Shown: positions 43,897-53,332, numbered from the stretch's first letter. The stretch is 58,423 bases of DNA from Neolewinella persica DSM 23188 (GCF_000373105.1 NZ_KB890414.1:299677-358099), one strand, 5' to 3'. Numbers and translations: made by a program. The notes: generated from the letters alone by a model not told the origin.

Positions 43897-44982
43897 TCAT
43901 ATCCATTTTCTACTCCGGAACCACAGCAACAATAAGCCAGCAATAATGACCATCACCGCCCACAAAATATAGTACCCGTAAGGGTTTTCCAGGCCCGGCA
44001 TCACGGCAAAATTCATCCCGAACACACCCGCTAAGAAGCCCATAGGAATGAAGATGGTGGAGACGATGGTAAGGGTCTGCATCACACTGTTCATACGAAA
44101 GCTTATTTCGCTGACGTAGAGATCGTATAAACCGTTCGTTACGTCGCGGTAGGTTTCTACCAGGTCCGTCACCTGAATAATATGATCCTTAAGGTCCCGT
44201 ACGTAAAGCTGGGTATCCTCCGATACCAGCCGGTGTTCCGTATCGCCGAATTTACCCGTCAATTCCCGGGTTGGACTCGTGCTTTTACGCATGGTCAGCA
44301 GCGCCAGCCGCAGGTCGTGAATCTGAGATTTGGTGCGGGGTTCCGGGTCGCTCAGGATCACGTTTTCCAGCTCGTCCAGCGTTTCCTCAATACTGTCGAG
44401 CACCGAAAAATACCGGTCCGTGATATTATCGATCAGGGCGTACGCCAGGTAATCAGGGCCCTTGCTACGGATGCGACCGCTGGAGGATGCCAAACGGTTA
44501 CGGACGGCCTCGAAAAGATCGCCGGCATCTTCCTGAAAGCTGATGACTGTTTCATCGGTAAGGTAGATCGATACTTGCTCGATACTCAGATCACGGGTCT
44601 TGCGATCAAAATCGAAGGCTTTAAGTTGCAGTAGTATGCCATCCTGATAAGCTTCCATTTTAGGACGCTGCTGCACATCAACTACATCTTCCATCGCCAA
44701 TGGGTGCATACCGTAAGCCTTTCCCAACTCTTCAATGAATTCCACCCGGTGCAGGCCGCGCACATCGTACCAGGTAGTTTTTCCCGGCGCGTTGTCCTCC
44801 GGAATTTCACCAATCATTGTCGTGCAATTAAAATTATCCACATCGTAATGGGTCAGATGAACGTGCACCTCTTCCATTTCTTTCCGGCCGGTGTAGACCA
44901 TGGTACCGGGAGGTGCACCTGGAGCAGTTCTGGTGATACCCGCACGGTCCGTAGCGGTTTTGACGAGGCGGGTGATACGCAT
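43897..44982 (-). CDS. corA: Magnesium/cobalt transporter CorA
   Basis: This 361-residue protein has a large cytoplasmic funnel domain (e.g. GMHPLAMEDVVDVQQRPKME, and the long helix GDTEHRLVSEDTQLYVRDLK). Two membrane helices lie at the C-terminus. The hallmark GMN motif is in VFGMNFAVMPGLENPYG between the helices, and the protein ends in the basic FRSRKWI. It transports divalent metal ions (Mg2+, Co2+, Ni2+) as a pentamer. I start at MRITRLVK (44982). The frame from 45015 would begin inside a 40-bp palindrome. Confidence 0.94.
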   Translation of the reverse strand: MRITRLVKTATDRAGITRTAPGAPPGTMVYTGRKEMEEVHVHLTHYDVDNFNCTTMIGEIPEDNAPGKTTWYDVRGLHRVEFIEELGKAYGMHPLAMEDVVDVQQRPKMEAYQDGILLQLKAFDFDRKTRDLSIEQVSIYLTDETVISFQEDAGDLFEAVRNRLASSSGRIRSKGPDYLAYALIDNITDRYFSVLDSIEETLDELENVILSDPEPRTKSQIHDLRLALLTMRKSTSPTRELTGKFGDTEHRLVSEDTQLYVRDLKDHIIQVTDLVETYRDVTNGLYDLYVSEISFRMNSVMQTLTIVSTIFIPMGFLAGVFGMNFAVMPGLENPYGYYILWAVMVIIAGLLLLWFRSRKWI

Positions 44983-45014
44983 AATGGTTGGTATTGGTGC
45001 CGTAAGGTAGTTCA

Positions 45015-45054
45015 ATAGTTCAATAGTTCATAGCGCTATGAACTATTGAACTAT
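45015..45054. repeat. 40-bp perfect palindrome built from AGTTCAAT octamers
   Basis: Two 20-bp arms are exactly complementary around TAGC|GCTA. The arms consist of 8-bp repeats AGTTCAAT and their complements. It lies 33 nt upstream of the corA start on the minus strand. Confidence 0.9.
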
Positions 45055-45065
45055 GAACTCTTTAA

Positions 45066-45082
45066 GGCGGGGCCGCGGGTGC
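45066..45082 (-). repeat. Dispersed GC-rich element upstream of corA
   Basis: On the minus strand this reads GCACCCGCGGCCCCGCC. TGCT is exactly 18 nt upstream. TACTCTG immediately precedes the element. It points toward corA with the palindrome in between. Confidence 0.7.
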
Positions 45083-45224
45083 AGAGTAAGAATATAAAAG
45101 AGCAGGAAAAGGGGGCAGTTACCTACGTTTCACGACCATGCAGTTACGGCCTTCCACGGCGTAAAACCGAAAAACGATACAAACGTTCGCTCTTTTCCGA
45201 TCCCATTTCGTCCGGCAACATTTT

Positions 45225-45232
45225 TACCTTTG
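45225..45232 (+). promoter_or_regulatory. Candidate -7 box (TACCTTTG) for aroA
   Basis: TACCTTTG lies about 109 nt before the aroA ATG. No clear -33 box was found. Confidence 0.4.
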
Positions 45233-45340
45233 TGGTTTACAGCGATTACTTCCTCGATAAACGCGCAGCGTTCAGGATAGCCCATCCTCAGTAAGACGGG
45301 CCTTAAGAAGGGGGAGTAAGTGCATTTATTTATTTTTACC

Positions 45341-46594
45341 ATGTACCAACTCAGCCACCCCAACCCTACCCTCACCGGACGCATTGCGCTCACCGGCTCC
45401 AAATCAATTGCCAACCGGGCGCTGATTATCCGGGCGCTGACGCCGGGGGGCTTCCCGATTAATCGCCTTGCTGCGGCCGACGATACCGTCCGCCTTGAGC
45501 GGATGCTCGCCAGCAACGATGAAATTCTGGACGCCGGCCCCGCTGGTACCACCTTCCGTTTCCTCACCGGTTACCTCAGCCGTCGGCCGGGCTACCAGGT
45601 ACTTACCGGGAGCCAACGTATGAAAGAACGACCCATCGGTATTCTGGTCGACGCCTTACGAGCGTTGGGCGCCGACATCGAATACACCGAAAAAGAAGGC
45701 TACCCACCCCTAAAAATCGGCTACTCCGCCCTTGACCGGACCGACGCGATCACCATAGCTGCCGATACCAGCAGCCAGTACATTTCCAGCCTCCTGATGC
45801 TGGCCCCTACACTACCCAACGGATTGCGGCTTACCCTCGATGGAGAGATCGTCAGTATTCCATACATCAAGATGACCCTGTCGCTGATGGCGTACTTCGG
45901 AGTGCAGAGCAGCTGGGACGGCCAGACCATCGTCGTACCCGCTCAGGCCTACCAGCCCCGGGAGTTTACCGTCGAAGCCGACTGGTCCGCCGCCAGCTAC
46001 TACTACGGCCTTGCGGCCCTGGCAGACAGCGCTGATCTCCAGATCGACGGCTTATTTCCGGACAGCGTCCAGGGAGACGCCGTGGTGGCTAAGCTATACG
46101 AACGTTTCGGAGTTACCACCACCTTCAACGATACCGGCCTCCGCATCCAGAAACCCGTTGGTGCTGCCATTCCGCCCCTCTTCGAGCAGGACTTCGTGGA
46201 ATGCCCGGACATCGCCCAGACGCTGATGGCCACCTGTGCCGGCCTTGGCATCCATGCCCTCTACAGTGGTCTGCAAACCCTGTTTATCAAAGAAACCGAC
46301 CGCGTTGCCGCCATGAAAACCGAACTCGGAAAAATGGGTATTTCCCTTTACAAGATTCCCGCCCACATGAGTGGTGACGGCCCCGGCCAACAACTTTTCG
46401 CCCAGGAAGGCAAGGCTGACTTCAGCGCCGGCGCACCTACCTTCGCCACCTACCACGACCACCGTATGGCCATGGCCATGGCCCCCTTAGCCCTGCTGCA
46501 CCCCATCCGGATCAAAGACCCCGAGGTGGTGGGCAAAAGCTACCCTGATTTTTACCGGGATTTTGAGCGGTTGGGGTTTGTGGTAAAAGAATAA
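45341..46594 (+). CDS. aroA: 3-phosphoshikimate 1-carboxyvinyltransferase (EPSP synthase)
   Basis: This 417-residue enzyme joins PEP to shikimate 3-phosphate in aromatic amino-acid synthesis. I start it at ATG 45341 (MYQLSHPNPTLTGRIALTGS). Motifs are LTGSKSIANRALIIRALT (S3P/PEP binding), LDAGPAGTTFRFLTGYLS, GSQRMKERPIGILVDALR, ADTSSQYISSLLMLAPTL and YHDHRMAMAMAPLALLHPI. The Gly-rich LDAGPAGTTFR segment differs from the enteric LGNAGTAMR form. The length is slightly short, as is usual in Bacteroidota. No other shikimate genes lie nearby. Confidence 0.95.
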   Translation: MYQLSHPNPTLTGRIALTGSKSIANRALIIRALTPGGFPINRLAAADDTVRLERMLASNDEILDAGPAGTTFRFLTGYLSRRPGYQVLTGSQRMKERPIGILVDALRALGADIEYTEKEGYPPLKIGYSALDRTDAITIAADTSSQYISSLLMLAPTLPNGLRLTLDGEIVSIPYIKMTLSLMAYFGVQSSWDGQTIVVPAQAYQPREFTVEADWSAASYYYGLAALADSADLQIDGLFPDSVQGDAVVAKLYERFGVTTTFNDTGLRIQKPVGAAIPPLFEQDFVECPDIAQTLMATCAGLGIHALYSGLQTLFIKETDRVAAMKTELGKMGISLYKIPAHMSGDGPGQQLFAQEGKADFSAGAPTFATYHDHRMAMAMAPLALLHPIRIKDPEVVGKSYPDFYRDFERLGFVVKE

Positions 46595-46706
46595 CAACAA
46601 GTCAAAGCCGCACCAGCAGCGAGCGACCGCCTACCGCTCCGCATGCGCATGAATCCGCGCCCGGCAAACACTTCACCCAGAAGCTAATTGAAAAGCTCCA
46701 TAATTA

Positions 46707-46741
46707 AAAAACCCTCCCGGAACAGCTCCGGGAGGGTTTTT
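46707..46741. terminator. Bidirectional terminator between aroA and the giant adhesin
   Basis: A 15-bp perfect stem (AAAAACCCTCCCGGA with TCCGGGAGGGTTTTT) with a 5-nt loop. Its A and T flanks make it work in both directions. Confidence 0.9.
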
Positions 46742-46769
46742 CAATTTACGGTTTTAATACAGTGATCGC

Positions 46770-49700
46770 CTACCGCTTCATAAATCGTACGGATTGCAGT
46801 CCCTCTTCCGTCGCCACTTGAGCGAAGTACATTCCAGCTGGTAGCATACCGATATCAAGGGACAAGGTAGTGGAGTTACTACCACCGCTTACTAACGGCT
46901 GCACCGAGTAAGCAACGCCGTTGATGTCGCGTACGTAAACCGTTCCATCGGGCATGCCACCCAGGCTTTCGATGTCGAGGTAAACTACGTTACCACTTGC
47001 GGGGTTTGGTCGGGCAGTCATTATCAGGGAAGAGATGAGGGCATTTTCCTCATCGTTACCGGGGTTATCGAAGCCAACTTCATCGACGCGGGTAACGGTA
47101 ACGAAGTTACCACTAAGTGCGAAACAACCGTCGGTTAGTTCAGTAGCCAGGGCATCGTCGTTCAAACCGGCAATGATCTCCCCAGTGTAAGCCAGGCCCC
47201 AAACACGGCAAACACCAACGCCAGACAGACCAAAGTCGATCGTAGCGCTCTCGCTAATGGCGAGGAGCATATTGTCTTCGTTGGTTACGACGTAAACAAA
47301 ATTGTCTAATGAATCGGAAGTTGTCATGAAGGAGACGATCGCCGTAGCGTCCGTACCGGTACCGGTTATTTCTACTTCGACTTCTGTTTCATCAGCTGTC
47401 GTGGTGACCATGCCTCCGTCGGGATCAACATAAATCACGGTAATGAAATTAGTCGACAGCGCGGCACATCCCGTAGCCAGTAATGTTGTGTTGATGTTCT
47501 GGTTGATACCAACCAGGCTCATTCCAGTGTAGTTAAAGCCGTAGATGCGGTATTCTCCGGGACCAAAGGGCTGGAAAGGAATGATCGGACTTGGTAGATT
47601 AGTAGCACGCACGCGGCCATTGGGGTCGGTAACGAGGTAGCGGTAGTTCGGTCCGCTTACACTAGCATCTACTACGGCGATTGGGTTATCACCATCGGCT
47701 ATACACCAGCGAATCGTATCACCAGTTCCTTCCGTCGTCAGGTTGGTCAGGAATCCGGCATTGATGCTACCAGCATAGGTAACGTCCAGGAACGAGGAGG
47801 TGAGCTCGTAGCAGTTGTCGGCCAATACGGCGACAGCGATGTCGTCACCAACTTGAGCAACAACATTACCTGTGTAAGCCAATCCCCAGACCCGGTAGGG
47901 CCCTTCAGGTAATGAGCCAAGGTCTACGTTAGATTGGTCTGTAGAAACGAGCTGGACAACATTAAAGGTGTCCGTAACGATCACGGCGTAACCCGTTTGA
48001 CTATCACTGGTAGTAGATACACTAATGTTACCGTCACCATTCACCGTACAGAAAACACCCGTGGCTGGCACGTTGTCGAAGCTGATTTCTCCGGCTTCCG
48101 GTGTATCGTTGAAAATGGTAACGTAGTTATCGGAGATATCCACACAACCTGTGGCCAGTAGGCCACTATTTAGCGGAGTGCCAGGCCCGGCTACGAATTC
48201 CCCACTCCAACAAATACCGTATACCCGCAACTCCATGAGTGGCAGGGCTTCGGTACTGTCGCCGGAAACGACCTGAAGTATGATGGGCTGAGCGGTAGCA
48301 GTGGTAACCACGTAAGTATAGTTGTCACTTGCCGTGCCGCTGGTGTTCGTGAAGCGAACGAAGCCGTCTTCCAGGTTCTCCGGACAGAAGTACAATTCTT
48401 CCTCTCCGTTACCCAAAATCGTAGCACCGTCTACTTCCGTAACAACGACGTTGATAAAGGTATCACTGAGTTCAAAACAGCTGGTAGACAGATCCGTTAG
48501 GAAGATATTCTGTCCCGGAAGGATTGAGAGATTACCGGCAAATGCCAGGCCGAATACCTGGTAAACGCCACTCTGGGCCATGTTGAAATTGAAGCTATCA
48601 GAAGGGATGGCCGTCAGGGCAATGCTGTCTTGAGCAATCAGGTAAGTATAGCTACCGGAAGCTGAAGTGGTGATGAATTGCAGCGCTGGCTCTTCTTCTA
48701 CACCAGAACAAACATCGACGATGTTCGTGCCGTCCGCCAGACTCACACTGCCGCCATCCGGAATCTCCCGGGTTACGGTAATGTAGTTGTCGGAAAGTGC
48801 AGCACAACCACTGGCAAGGTCATCGGTCGTAACGGTGTCTCCCACCATTATCACCACGTCACCAGCATAGGCAAAGCCCCATACGCGACAAACGCCCGGC
48901 CCTGCCGGGTCAAAGTCGAAGCTACTGCCATCAACTAAGGACAATACTTCGTTTTCTTCATTGGTTACTACGTACTGGTAGTTGCTACCGGTAGCACCGA
49001 TATTGGTAAAGGAAAGCAGGTCTGCAATACCATCAGATGGGCAGGTAGAAACTTCCGTAGCACCGGAACCAAGTGAAACTTCCCCTCCCAGAATGTCCTC
49101 CCGGGTTACGGTAACGAAGTTGTCTGACAAGTCAAAACAGCTCGTTGACAGCATCGCGGTTGTTGCGTTATCGCCACCAAATGCTGTCAGGTCGCCCTGG
49201 TAGGACAGTCCCCAGATACGGCAAACGCCGAAAGGTGCTTCATCAAAGTCGAACTGAGCGTCAGTAAAGACGCCGAGTATGATGTTCTCATCTGTGGTTA
49301 ACAGGAAAGTAAACCCTGCTCCGACTGCATCTGTACTTACCACCTCAATAATGTCAGCAACACCATCCATAGAACAGACAGATACTGCATTGAGTCCATC
49401 AATGGTAGCAATGGTCCCTCCATCGGGGAGTTCCTTCGTTACCGTGACAAAGTTCTCAGACAGTGCGTAACACTGAGTAGCCAGCGGATCTTCACCCGCA
49501 ATATCTCCAGGCCTGGCAGAAACAATGCCATCATAACCCAGACCGTATACGCGGCAAACACCTACTGGTAATTGCTCGAAGTCGATCCGGTCGGTAAAGG
49601 CAACGAACACCACCACGTTATTAGCGTCAGTTACCAGGTAGTTGAAATTCGTCAGGGTAGTCCCTGTAGAATCAAACCGGAAAACATCGGGGAAGGCATC

Positions 49701-52700
49701 TCCCGGGCAAGCCAGAATCTCTGTTTCTCCATCAGCAGTGCTGATGGGGCCGGTCGTTGCGTCCTGGCGTATTACAGTTACGAAATTATCGCTGAGTGCG
49801 TAACAGGCCGTCGCAAGGTCCGTAGTATTGATGTTATCATCTACGTTTCCGATGAGGTCGCCAGAGTAGGTCAAACCATACAGCCGGCAGGTGCCGGGAG
49901 GGACTTCTTCGAAGTTAATGGAAGCGCTGGCAGGGAAGCCGAGAATACTGCCGTCGTTAGTGGTAATGACAAAGGTGAAGTTTTCACCAATGGATCCTTC
50001 ACTAACGAAAGTCAAAATATCGTTGACCCCGTCTCCAGGACAAACGGTTGCTTCAGTAGCCCCGTTCTCGAGTCGTACGGTACCGCCAGTAGGCAGTTCC
50101 CGCGTTACCGTGACGAAGTTATCACTTAAAGAAGAACAACCCTCGGCAAGCATAGCCTCGGTAATGACGTCTCCCACCTCGATCAATAACATACCTACGT
50201 AGCTCACGCCCCATACGCGACAAGCACCAAGGGGAGCCTCTTCAAAGTTGATTGAATTTTCTGCGAGAATACCGAGGATCAGGTTATTTGCATCCGTTAT
50301 TACAAAGATAAAGTTGGCGTCGGGGTCAGCTCCGGTGCTGGCGAAGAACACCTCATCGTCTACTCCGTCTCCCGGGCAAACGGTAAGTTCCGTTTCACCG
50401 TCCTCAGTAGCCACTGTACCACCGTTTGGAATACTGCGAACAACATTCACGAATGTTGTACTAAGCGCAAAGCAATTATCCGCAAGGTCAGTAGTAGTTA
50501 CATCTACTCCGGGCGTTAGCGTCAGGTTCCCCTGGTAAGTCAGGGAGTAAATCCGACAAGCACCTACGCCTGCGCCTTCAACGTCGAAACTTGGTGTGTC
50601 ACTGAAGTCTAATAGGATGTTATCTGCGTCAGTAATCAGGTAAACCAATTCGCCGCCAGAAGCGTCGCTGGTCACCACTTCAATCACGTCAGCGTTTCCA
50701 TCACCGGGGCAGGTTTCTACCTCACTGTCACCGTCAGTCGTCAAGACTGTACCACCGGCGGGAATCTCGCGGCGGACTTCTACGAAGTCTTCCGACAATT
50801 CATTACACCCTTCCGCCAATGGGCCAACCGTAGCATCTTGTCCAATTTCCGCCGTAAAGCTTCCGTAGAAGCTTACGTTCCAGGCCCGGCAAATACCAAC
50901 CTCGGCTCCATCGAAATCAACGCTGTTACCGTCAGGCAAGCCAATGATGATGTTGTTCTCATCTGTAATGACCAGGCGGTTCTCAGGGCCCGTGGCCCCG
51001 GTTACCACGAATTCTACGATGTCTTCATTTCCGTCACCCGGACAGATAAGAAGGCTACTTTCTCCCGTTGCCGTAAGAATAGATCCGCCTTCAGGCGCCT
51101 CCCGGTTTACGGTTACGAAATTATCACTGAGGTCAAAACAGCCGTCTGACAGCTCCACATTCAATAAATCATCTCCTACTTCAATACTCAGGCTACCTAC
51201 GTAGCTGAGTCCCCAAAGGCGGCAGGCGCCAAAGCCGGCTCCGTCAAAATTGACCGTATTGCCGGCCGGGACACCAAGAACATTATTGTTGGCGTCAGTA
51301 ACGACATAAGTAAAGTTTGCCGTTGGATCTGCACCATCGCTGGCAAAAGAGACATCATCGGCAATTCCGTCGCCGGGGCAGACAGTTAGTTCTGTTTCTC
51401 CATCAACGGTGGCTACTGTGCCCCCTTCGGGAGCTAGTCGAATGGCGGTTACGAACGTTGAGCTTAGGTCGAAGCAATTGTCCGCCAGGTCCGTAGCCGT
51501 TGGGACGTTTACGCCGTCCGTCAGAGTAAGGTTACCCTGGTAAGCAAGGGCGTAGATGCGGCAAGCGCCTACACCGGCACCTTCAACGTCGAAGTTAGGC
51601 TCCGTGTTGGAGCCCAGCAGGTTACCGTCCCCATCAGTGATCAGGTAGATCAGTGATCCGCCGGAAGCTCCGGTGCTGACCACTTCAACGATGTCTGCTT
51701 CACCGTCGCCGGGGCAGGTCTGGACTTCACTTTGTCCGTCTACCGTCAAAACGGTACCACCGACCGGCACTTCACGACGCACCTCGACGAAGGTATCGGA
51801 GAGGTCCTGGCAAATGCTGGCCAGTTGTGCTTCCAGAACATTCTGTCCTTCTTCGGCAATGAAATCACCCGTAAAAGCAAGGTTCCAGGCACGGCAAACG
51901 CCCACGGGGGCATCTTCGAAGTTCACCGTAGTCCCCTCAGGCAACCCGATAATTATGTTTTGGTCGTCCGTAATAATGATGCGGTTATTTCCACCCGAAG
52001 TACCCGTAACAGCAAAATCAATGAAGTCATCGTTGCCATCACCCGGGCAGGTAAGGACACTGCTTTCCCCGTCGGCCGTCAGAATGGTACCGCCGTTAGC
52101 CTCCACCCTGTTCAAGGTGATAAAATTCTGGGAAAGGCCGATACCACAGCCCGTTATTTCTTCCAGCAGGCTGAGGGGTTCTCCTGGTCCTGCGGGAACA
52201 CCGTTCGGAGAGGCAAATGCGTACACCCGGCAAATACCAGGGGTCGCATTATTAATGTCGTTAACTCCTGTGTCGCTAATGGCGTTGATCAGGCCATCAG
52301 AGTTAACGAAAATGAAGTAGACATTCGATGCAGTTGACGTAAAAGTCAGCACATCCGGTTCATCATCCAGACAGATGTCGTATTGATCTTGCTCCGCTTC
52401 AATGACAACATCTCCGGAAGTGCCATTATTGACGGTAACGAAATTTGACGTGAGACCTGCACAGGGAACGGACAGGGTTGCGGTATTAAAGTCTTCACCA
52501 ACACTGGCGGTTATCCGCCCATAGTTGGAAAAAGCGAAGACCCGAAGCGTACCCGCGGGCAGCATATCGAAGTTAATAAAGTTGCTGAAACCGATAGAGC
52601 GAATGACGTCTCCTTCATCCACCACCACATAGGCGTAAGCCTGATTGAAGGTGTTGACCTGAAAACGGATACGATCCATAATATCGTCATCCGTACAGGT

Positions 52701-52859
52701 GTTCAACTCAGTTGCCCCGGAAAAGGCGAGACTAACAATGGCGTCTTGCTGGCAAGGTCGTCGATCGCTGTTTCCTGGATCCTGTGCAAAAATGGTCGTC
52801 GATAAAAGAAGCGTACAAAAAAGTAAACGGAACGCATTGATGTATAAATTCTTGTGCAT
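46770..52859 (-). CDS. Giant T9SS type A surface protein with about 17 tandem ~110-residue repeats
   Basis: This 2029-residue secreted protein has a signal peptide (MHKNLYINAFRLLFCTLLLS ... IFAQ). About 17 repeats follow with the pattern GGTVxTxDGxTExxxCPGDG, then FxYVITDxNN, then GxCRVWGLSYxGxL, and ending CFxLSDNFVTVTRE. Each has about two conserved Cys (CPGDG and the Cys before LS), plus GxCR, suggesting disulphides in beta-sandwich modules. Repeats near the N-terminal side form a duplicated three-unit block. The last ~80 residues are a type A sorting domain (MTARPNPASGNVVYLDIESL ... VYVRDINGVAY ... GMYFAQVATEEGLQSVRFMK). It is probably a stalk-like adhesin. The antisense strand has many open frames, all shadows. 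Confidence 0.9.
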   Translation of the reverse strand: MHKNLYINAFRLLFCTLLLSTTIFAQDPGNSDRRPCQQDAIVSLAFSGATELNTCTDDDIMDRIRFQVNTFNQAYAYVVVDEGDVIRSIGFSNFINFDMLPAGTLRVFAFSNYGRITASVGEDFNTATLSVPCAGLTSNFVTVNNGTSGDVVIEAEQDQYDICLDDEPDVLTFTSTASNVYFIFVNSDGLINAISDTGVNDINNATPGICRVYAFASPNGVPAGPGEPLSLLEEITGCGIGLSQNFITLNRVEANGGTILTADGESSVLTCPGDGNDDFIDFAVTGTSGGNNRIIITDDQNIIIGLPEGTTVNFEDAPVGVCRAWNLAFTGDFIAEEGQNVLEAQLASICQDLSDTFVEVRREVPVGGTVLTVDGQSEVQTCPGDGEADIVEVVSTGASGGSLIYLITDGDGNLLGSNTEPNFDVEGAGVGACRIYALAYQGNLTLTDGVNVPTATDLADNCFDLSSTFVTAIRLAPEGGTVATVDGETELTVCPGDGIADDVSFASDGADPTANFTYVVTDANNNVLGVPAGNTVNFDGAGFGACRLWGLSYVGSLSIEVGDDLLNVELSDGCFDLSDNFVTVNREAPEGGSILTATGESSLLICPGDGNEDIVEFVVTGATGPENRLVITDENNIIIGLPDGNSVDFDGAEVGICRAWNVSFYGSFTAEIGQDATVGPLAEGCNELSEDFVEVRREIPAGGTVLTTDGDSEVETCPGDGNADVIEVVTSDASGGELVYLITDADNILLDFSDTPSFDVEGAGVGACRIYSLTYQGNLTLTPGVDVTTTDLADNCFALSTTFVNVVRSIPNGGTVATEDGETELTVCPGDGVDDEVFFASTGADPDANFIFVITDANNLILGILAENSINFEEAPLGACRVWGVSYVGMLLIEVGDVITEAMLAEGCSSLSDNFVTVTRELPTGGTVRLENGATEATVCPGDGVNDILTFVSEGSIGENFTFVITTNDGSILGFPASASINFEEVPPGTCRLYGLTYSGDLIGNVDDNINTTDLATACYALSDNFVTVIRQDATTGPISTADGETEILACPGDAFPDVFRFDSTGTTLTNFNYLVTDANNVVVFVAFTDRIDFEQLPVGVCRVYGLGYDGIVSARPGDIAGEDPLATQCYALSENFVTVTKELPDGGTIATIDGLNAVSVCSMDGVADIIEVVSTDAVGAGFTFLLTTDENIILGVFTDAQFDFDEAPFGVCRIWGLSYQGDLTAFGGDNATTAMLSTSCFDLSDNFVTVTREDILGGEVSLGSGATEVSTCPSDGIADLLSFTNIGATGSNYQYVVTNEENEVLSLVDGSSFDFDPAGPGVCRVWGFAYAGDVVIMVGDTVTTDDLASGCAALSDNYITVTREIPDGGSVSLADGTNIVDVCSGVEEEPALQFITTSASGSYTYLIAQDSIALTAIPSDSFNFNMAQSGVYQVFGLAFAGNLSILPGQNIFLTDLSTSCFELSDTFINVVVTEVDGATILGNGEEELYFCPENLEDGFVRFTNTSGTASDNYTYVVTTATAQPIILQVVSGDSTEALPLMELRVYGICWSGEFVAGPGTPLNSGLLATGCVDISDNYVTIFNDTPEAGEISFDNVPATGVFCTVNGDGNISVSTTSDSQTGYAVIVTDTFNVVQLVSTDQSNVDLGSLPEGPYRVWGLAYTGNVVAQVGDDIAVAVLADNCYELTSSFLDVTYAGSINAGFLTNLTTEGTGDTIRWCIADGDNPIAVVDASVSGPNYRYLVTDPNGRVRATNLPSPIIPFQPFGPGEYRIYGFNYTGMSLVGINQNINTTLLATGCAALSTNFITVIYVDPDGGMVTTTADETEVEVEITGTGTDATAIVSFMTTSDSLDNFVYVVTNEDNMLLAISESATIDFGLSGVGVCRVWGLAYTGEIIAGLNDDALATELTDGCFALSGNFVTVTRVDEVGFDNPGNDEENALISSLIMTARPNPASGNVVYLDIESLGGMPDGTVYVRDINGVAYSVQPLVSGGSNSTTLSLDIGMLPAGMYFAQVATEEGLQSVRFMKR

Positions 52860-53028
52860 AACAAAAGTTTTGAGATGATGAACAGGTAGCAGACAGCATC
52901 ACCCCGGCGTGAGATTATACCGTAAATTTAGTGAATTGCGTCCGATCACAATAAATTTTATATGTATTGGACCTAGTTATTCGTAAAATCGTCGATTTTT
53001 AACGCTTTTACTGGCCTTCCGGAATCAG

Positions 53029-53045
53029 GGCGCGGCCGCTGGTGC
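53029..53045 (-). repeat. Dispersed GC-rich element, left arm of foldback
   Basis: On the minus strand this reads GCACCAGCGGCCGCGCC, with TGCT 19 nt upstream. It points toward the giant adhesin gene (start at 52859). Confidence 0.75.
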
Positions 53046-53114
53046 AGGCCCGGGGACGGATAAGAGCAGGCAAAAGTGTCGTTGGCCCTGCCCTGCTACT
53101 TAAATTCCCGCTTT

Positions 53115-53131
53115 GCACCTGCGGCCGCGCC
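53115..53131 (+). repeat. Dispersed GC-rich element, right arm of foldback
   Basis: A perfect GCACCTGCGGCCGCGCC, with TGCT 17 nt upstream. It points toward the T9SS type B gene (start at 53333). Confidence 0.75.
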
Positions 53132-53332
53132 CCTTCATTACGCCGTTGCCCGGCTCCACTACACCGCATTCTAAACGCCGGAAAGAATACCTTTCCTGAC
53201 TCACGAAACGTACTCCGTTTTACGTTTACATTTGGTTGTACCTTTCGAAGGTATAATACTTGCCTGAGCTTCGGCCAGCATGCTGTCCAAAATTGCGTTT
53301 AGAACGAGCGCCCCTTTCCCAAAAACTAAGAT

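Larger units (their letters stand above)
44983..45340. other. Divergent corA/aroA intergenic region
   Basis: This 358-bp gap contains the 40-bp palindrome (45015-45054), a dispersed element (45066-45082) pointing to corA and the aroA promoter box (45225-45232). A short open frame at 45046-45294 spans these and is probably not a gene. Confidence 0.5.
52860..53332. other. Divergent intergenic region carrying a foldback pair of dispersed elements
   Basis: This 473-bp gap lies between two divergent T9SS cargo genes. It holds the inverted pair of dispersed elements at 53029-53131 and a short hairpin TACCTT/AAGGTA near 53239-53253. The short open frames here cross the elements and look spurious. 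Confidence 0.5.

Noticed and set aside
45046..45294. 82-codon open frame between corA and aroA
   Set aside because: It runs through the palindrome, the dispersed element and a promoter box, and has no protein-like features.
19831..53131. The dispersed elements as ordinary TAnnTTTG promoters
   Set aside because: Only a few copies have a recognisable -7 box before GCACC, the TTG to TA spacing is too short in those, and at arsR and dus a separate canonical promoter box lies downstream.
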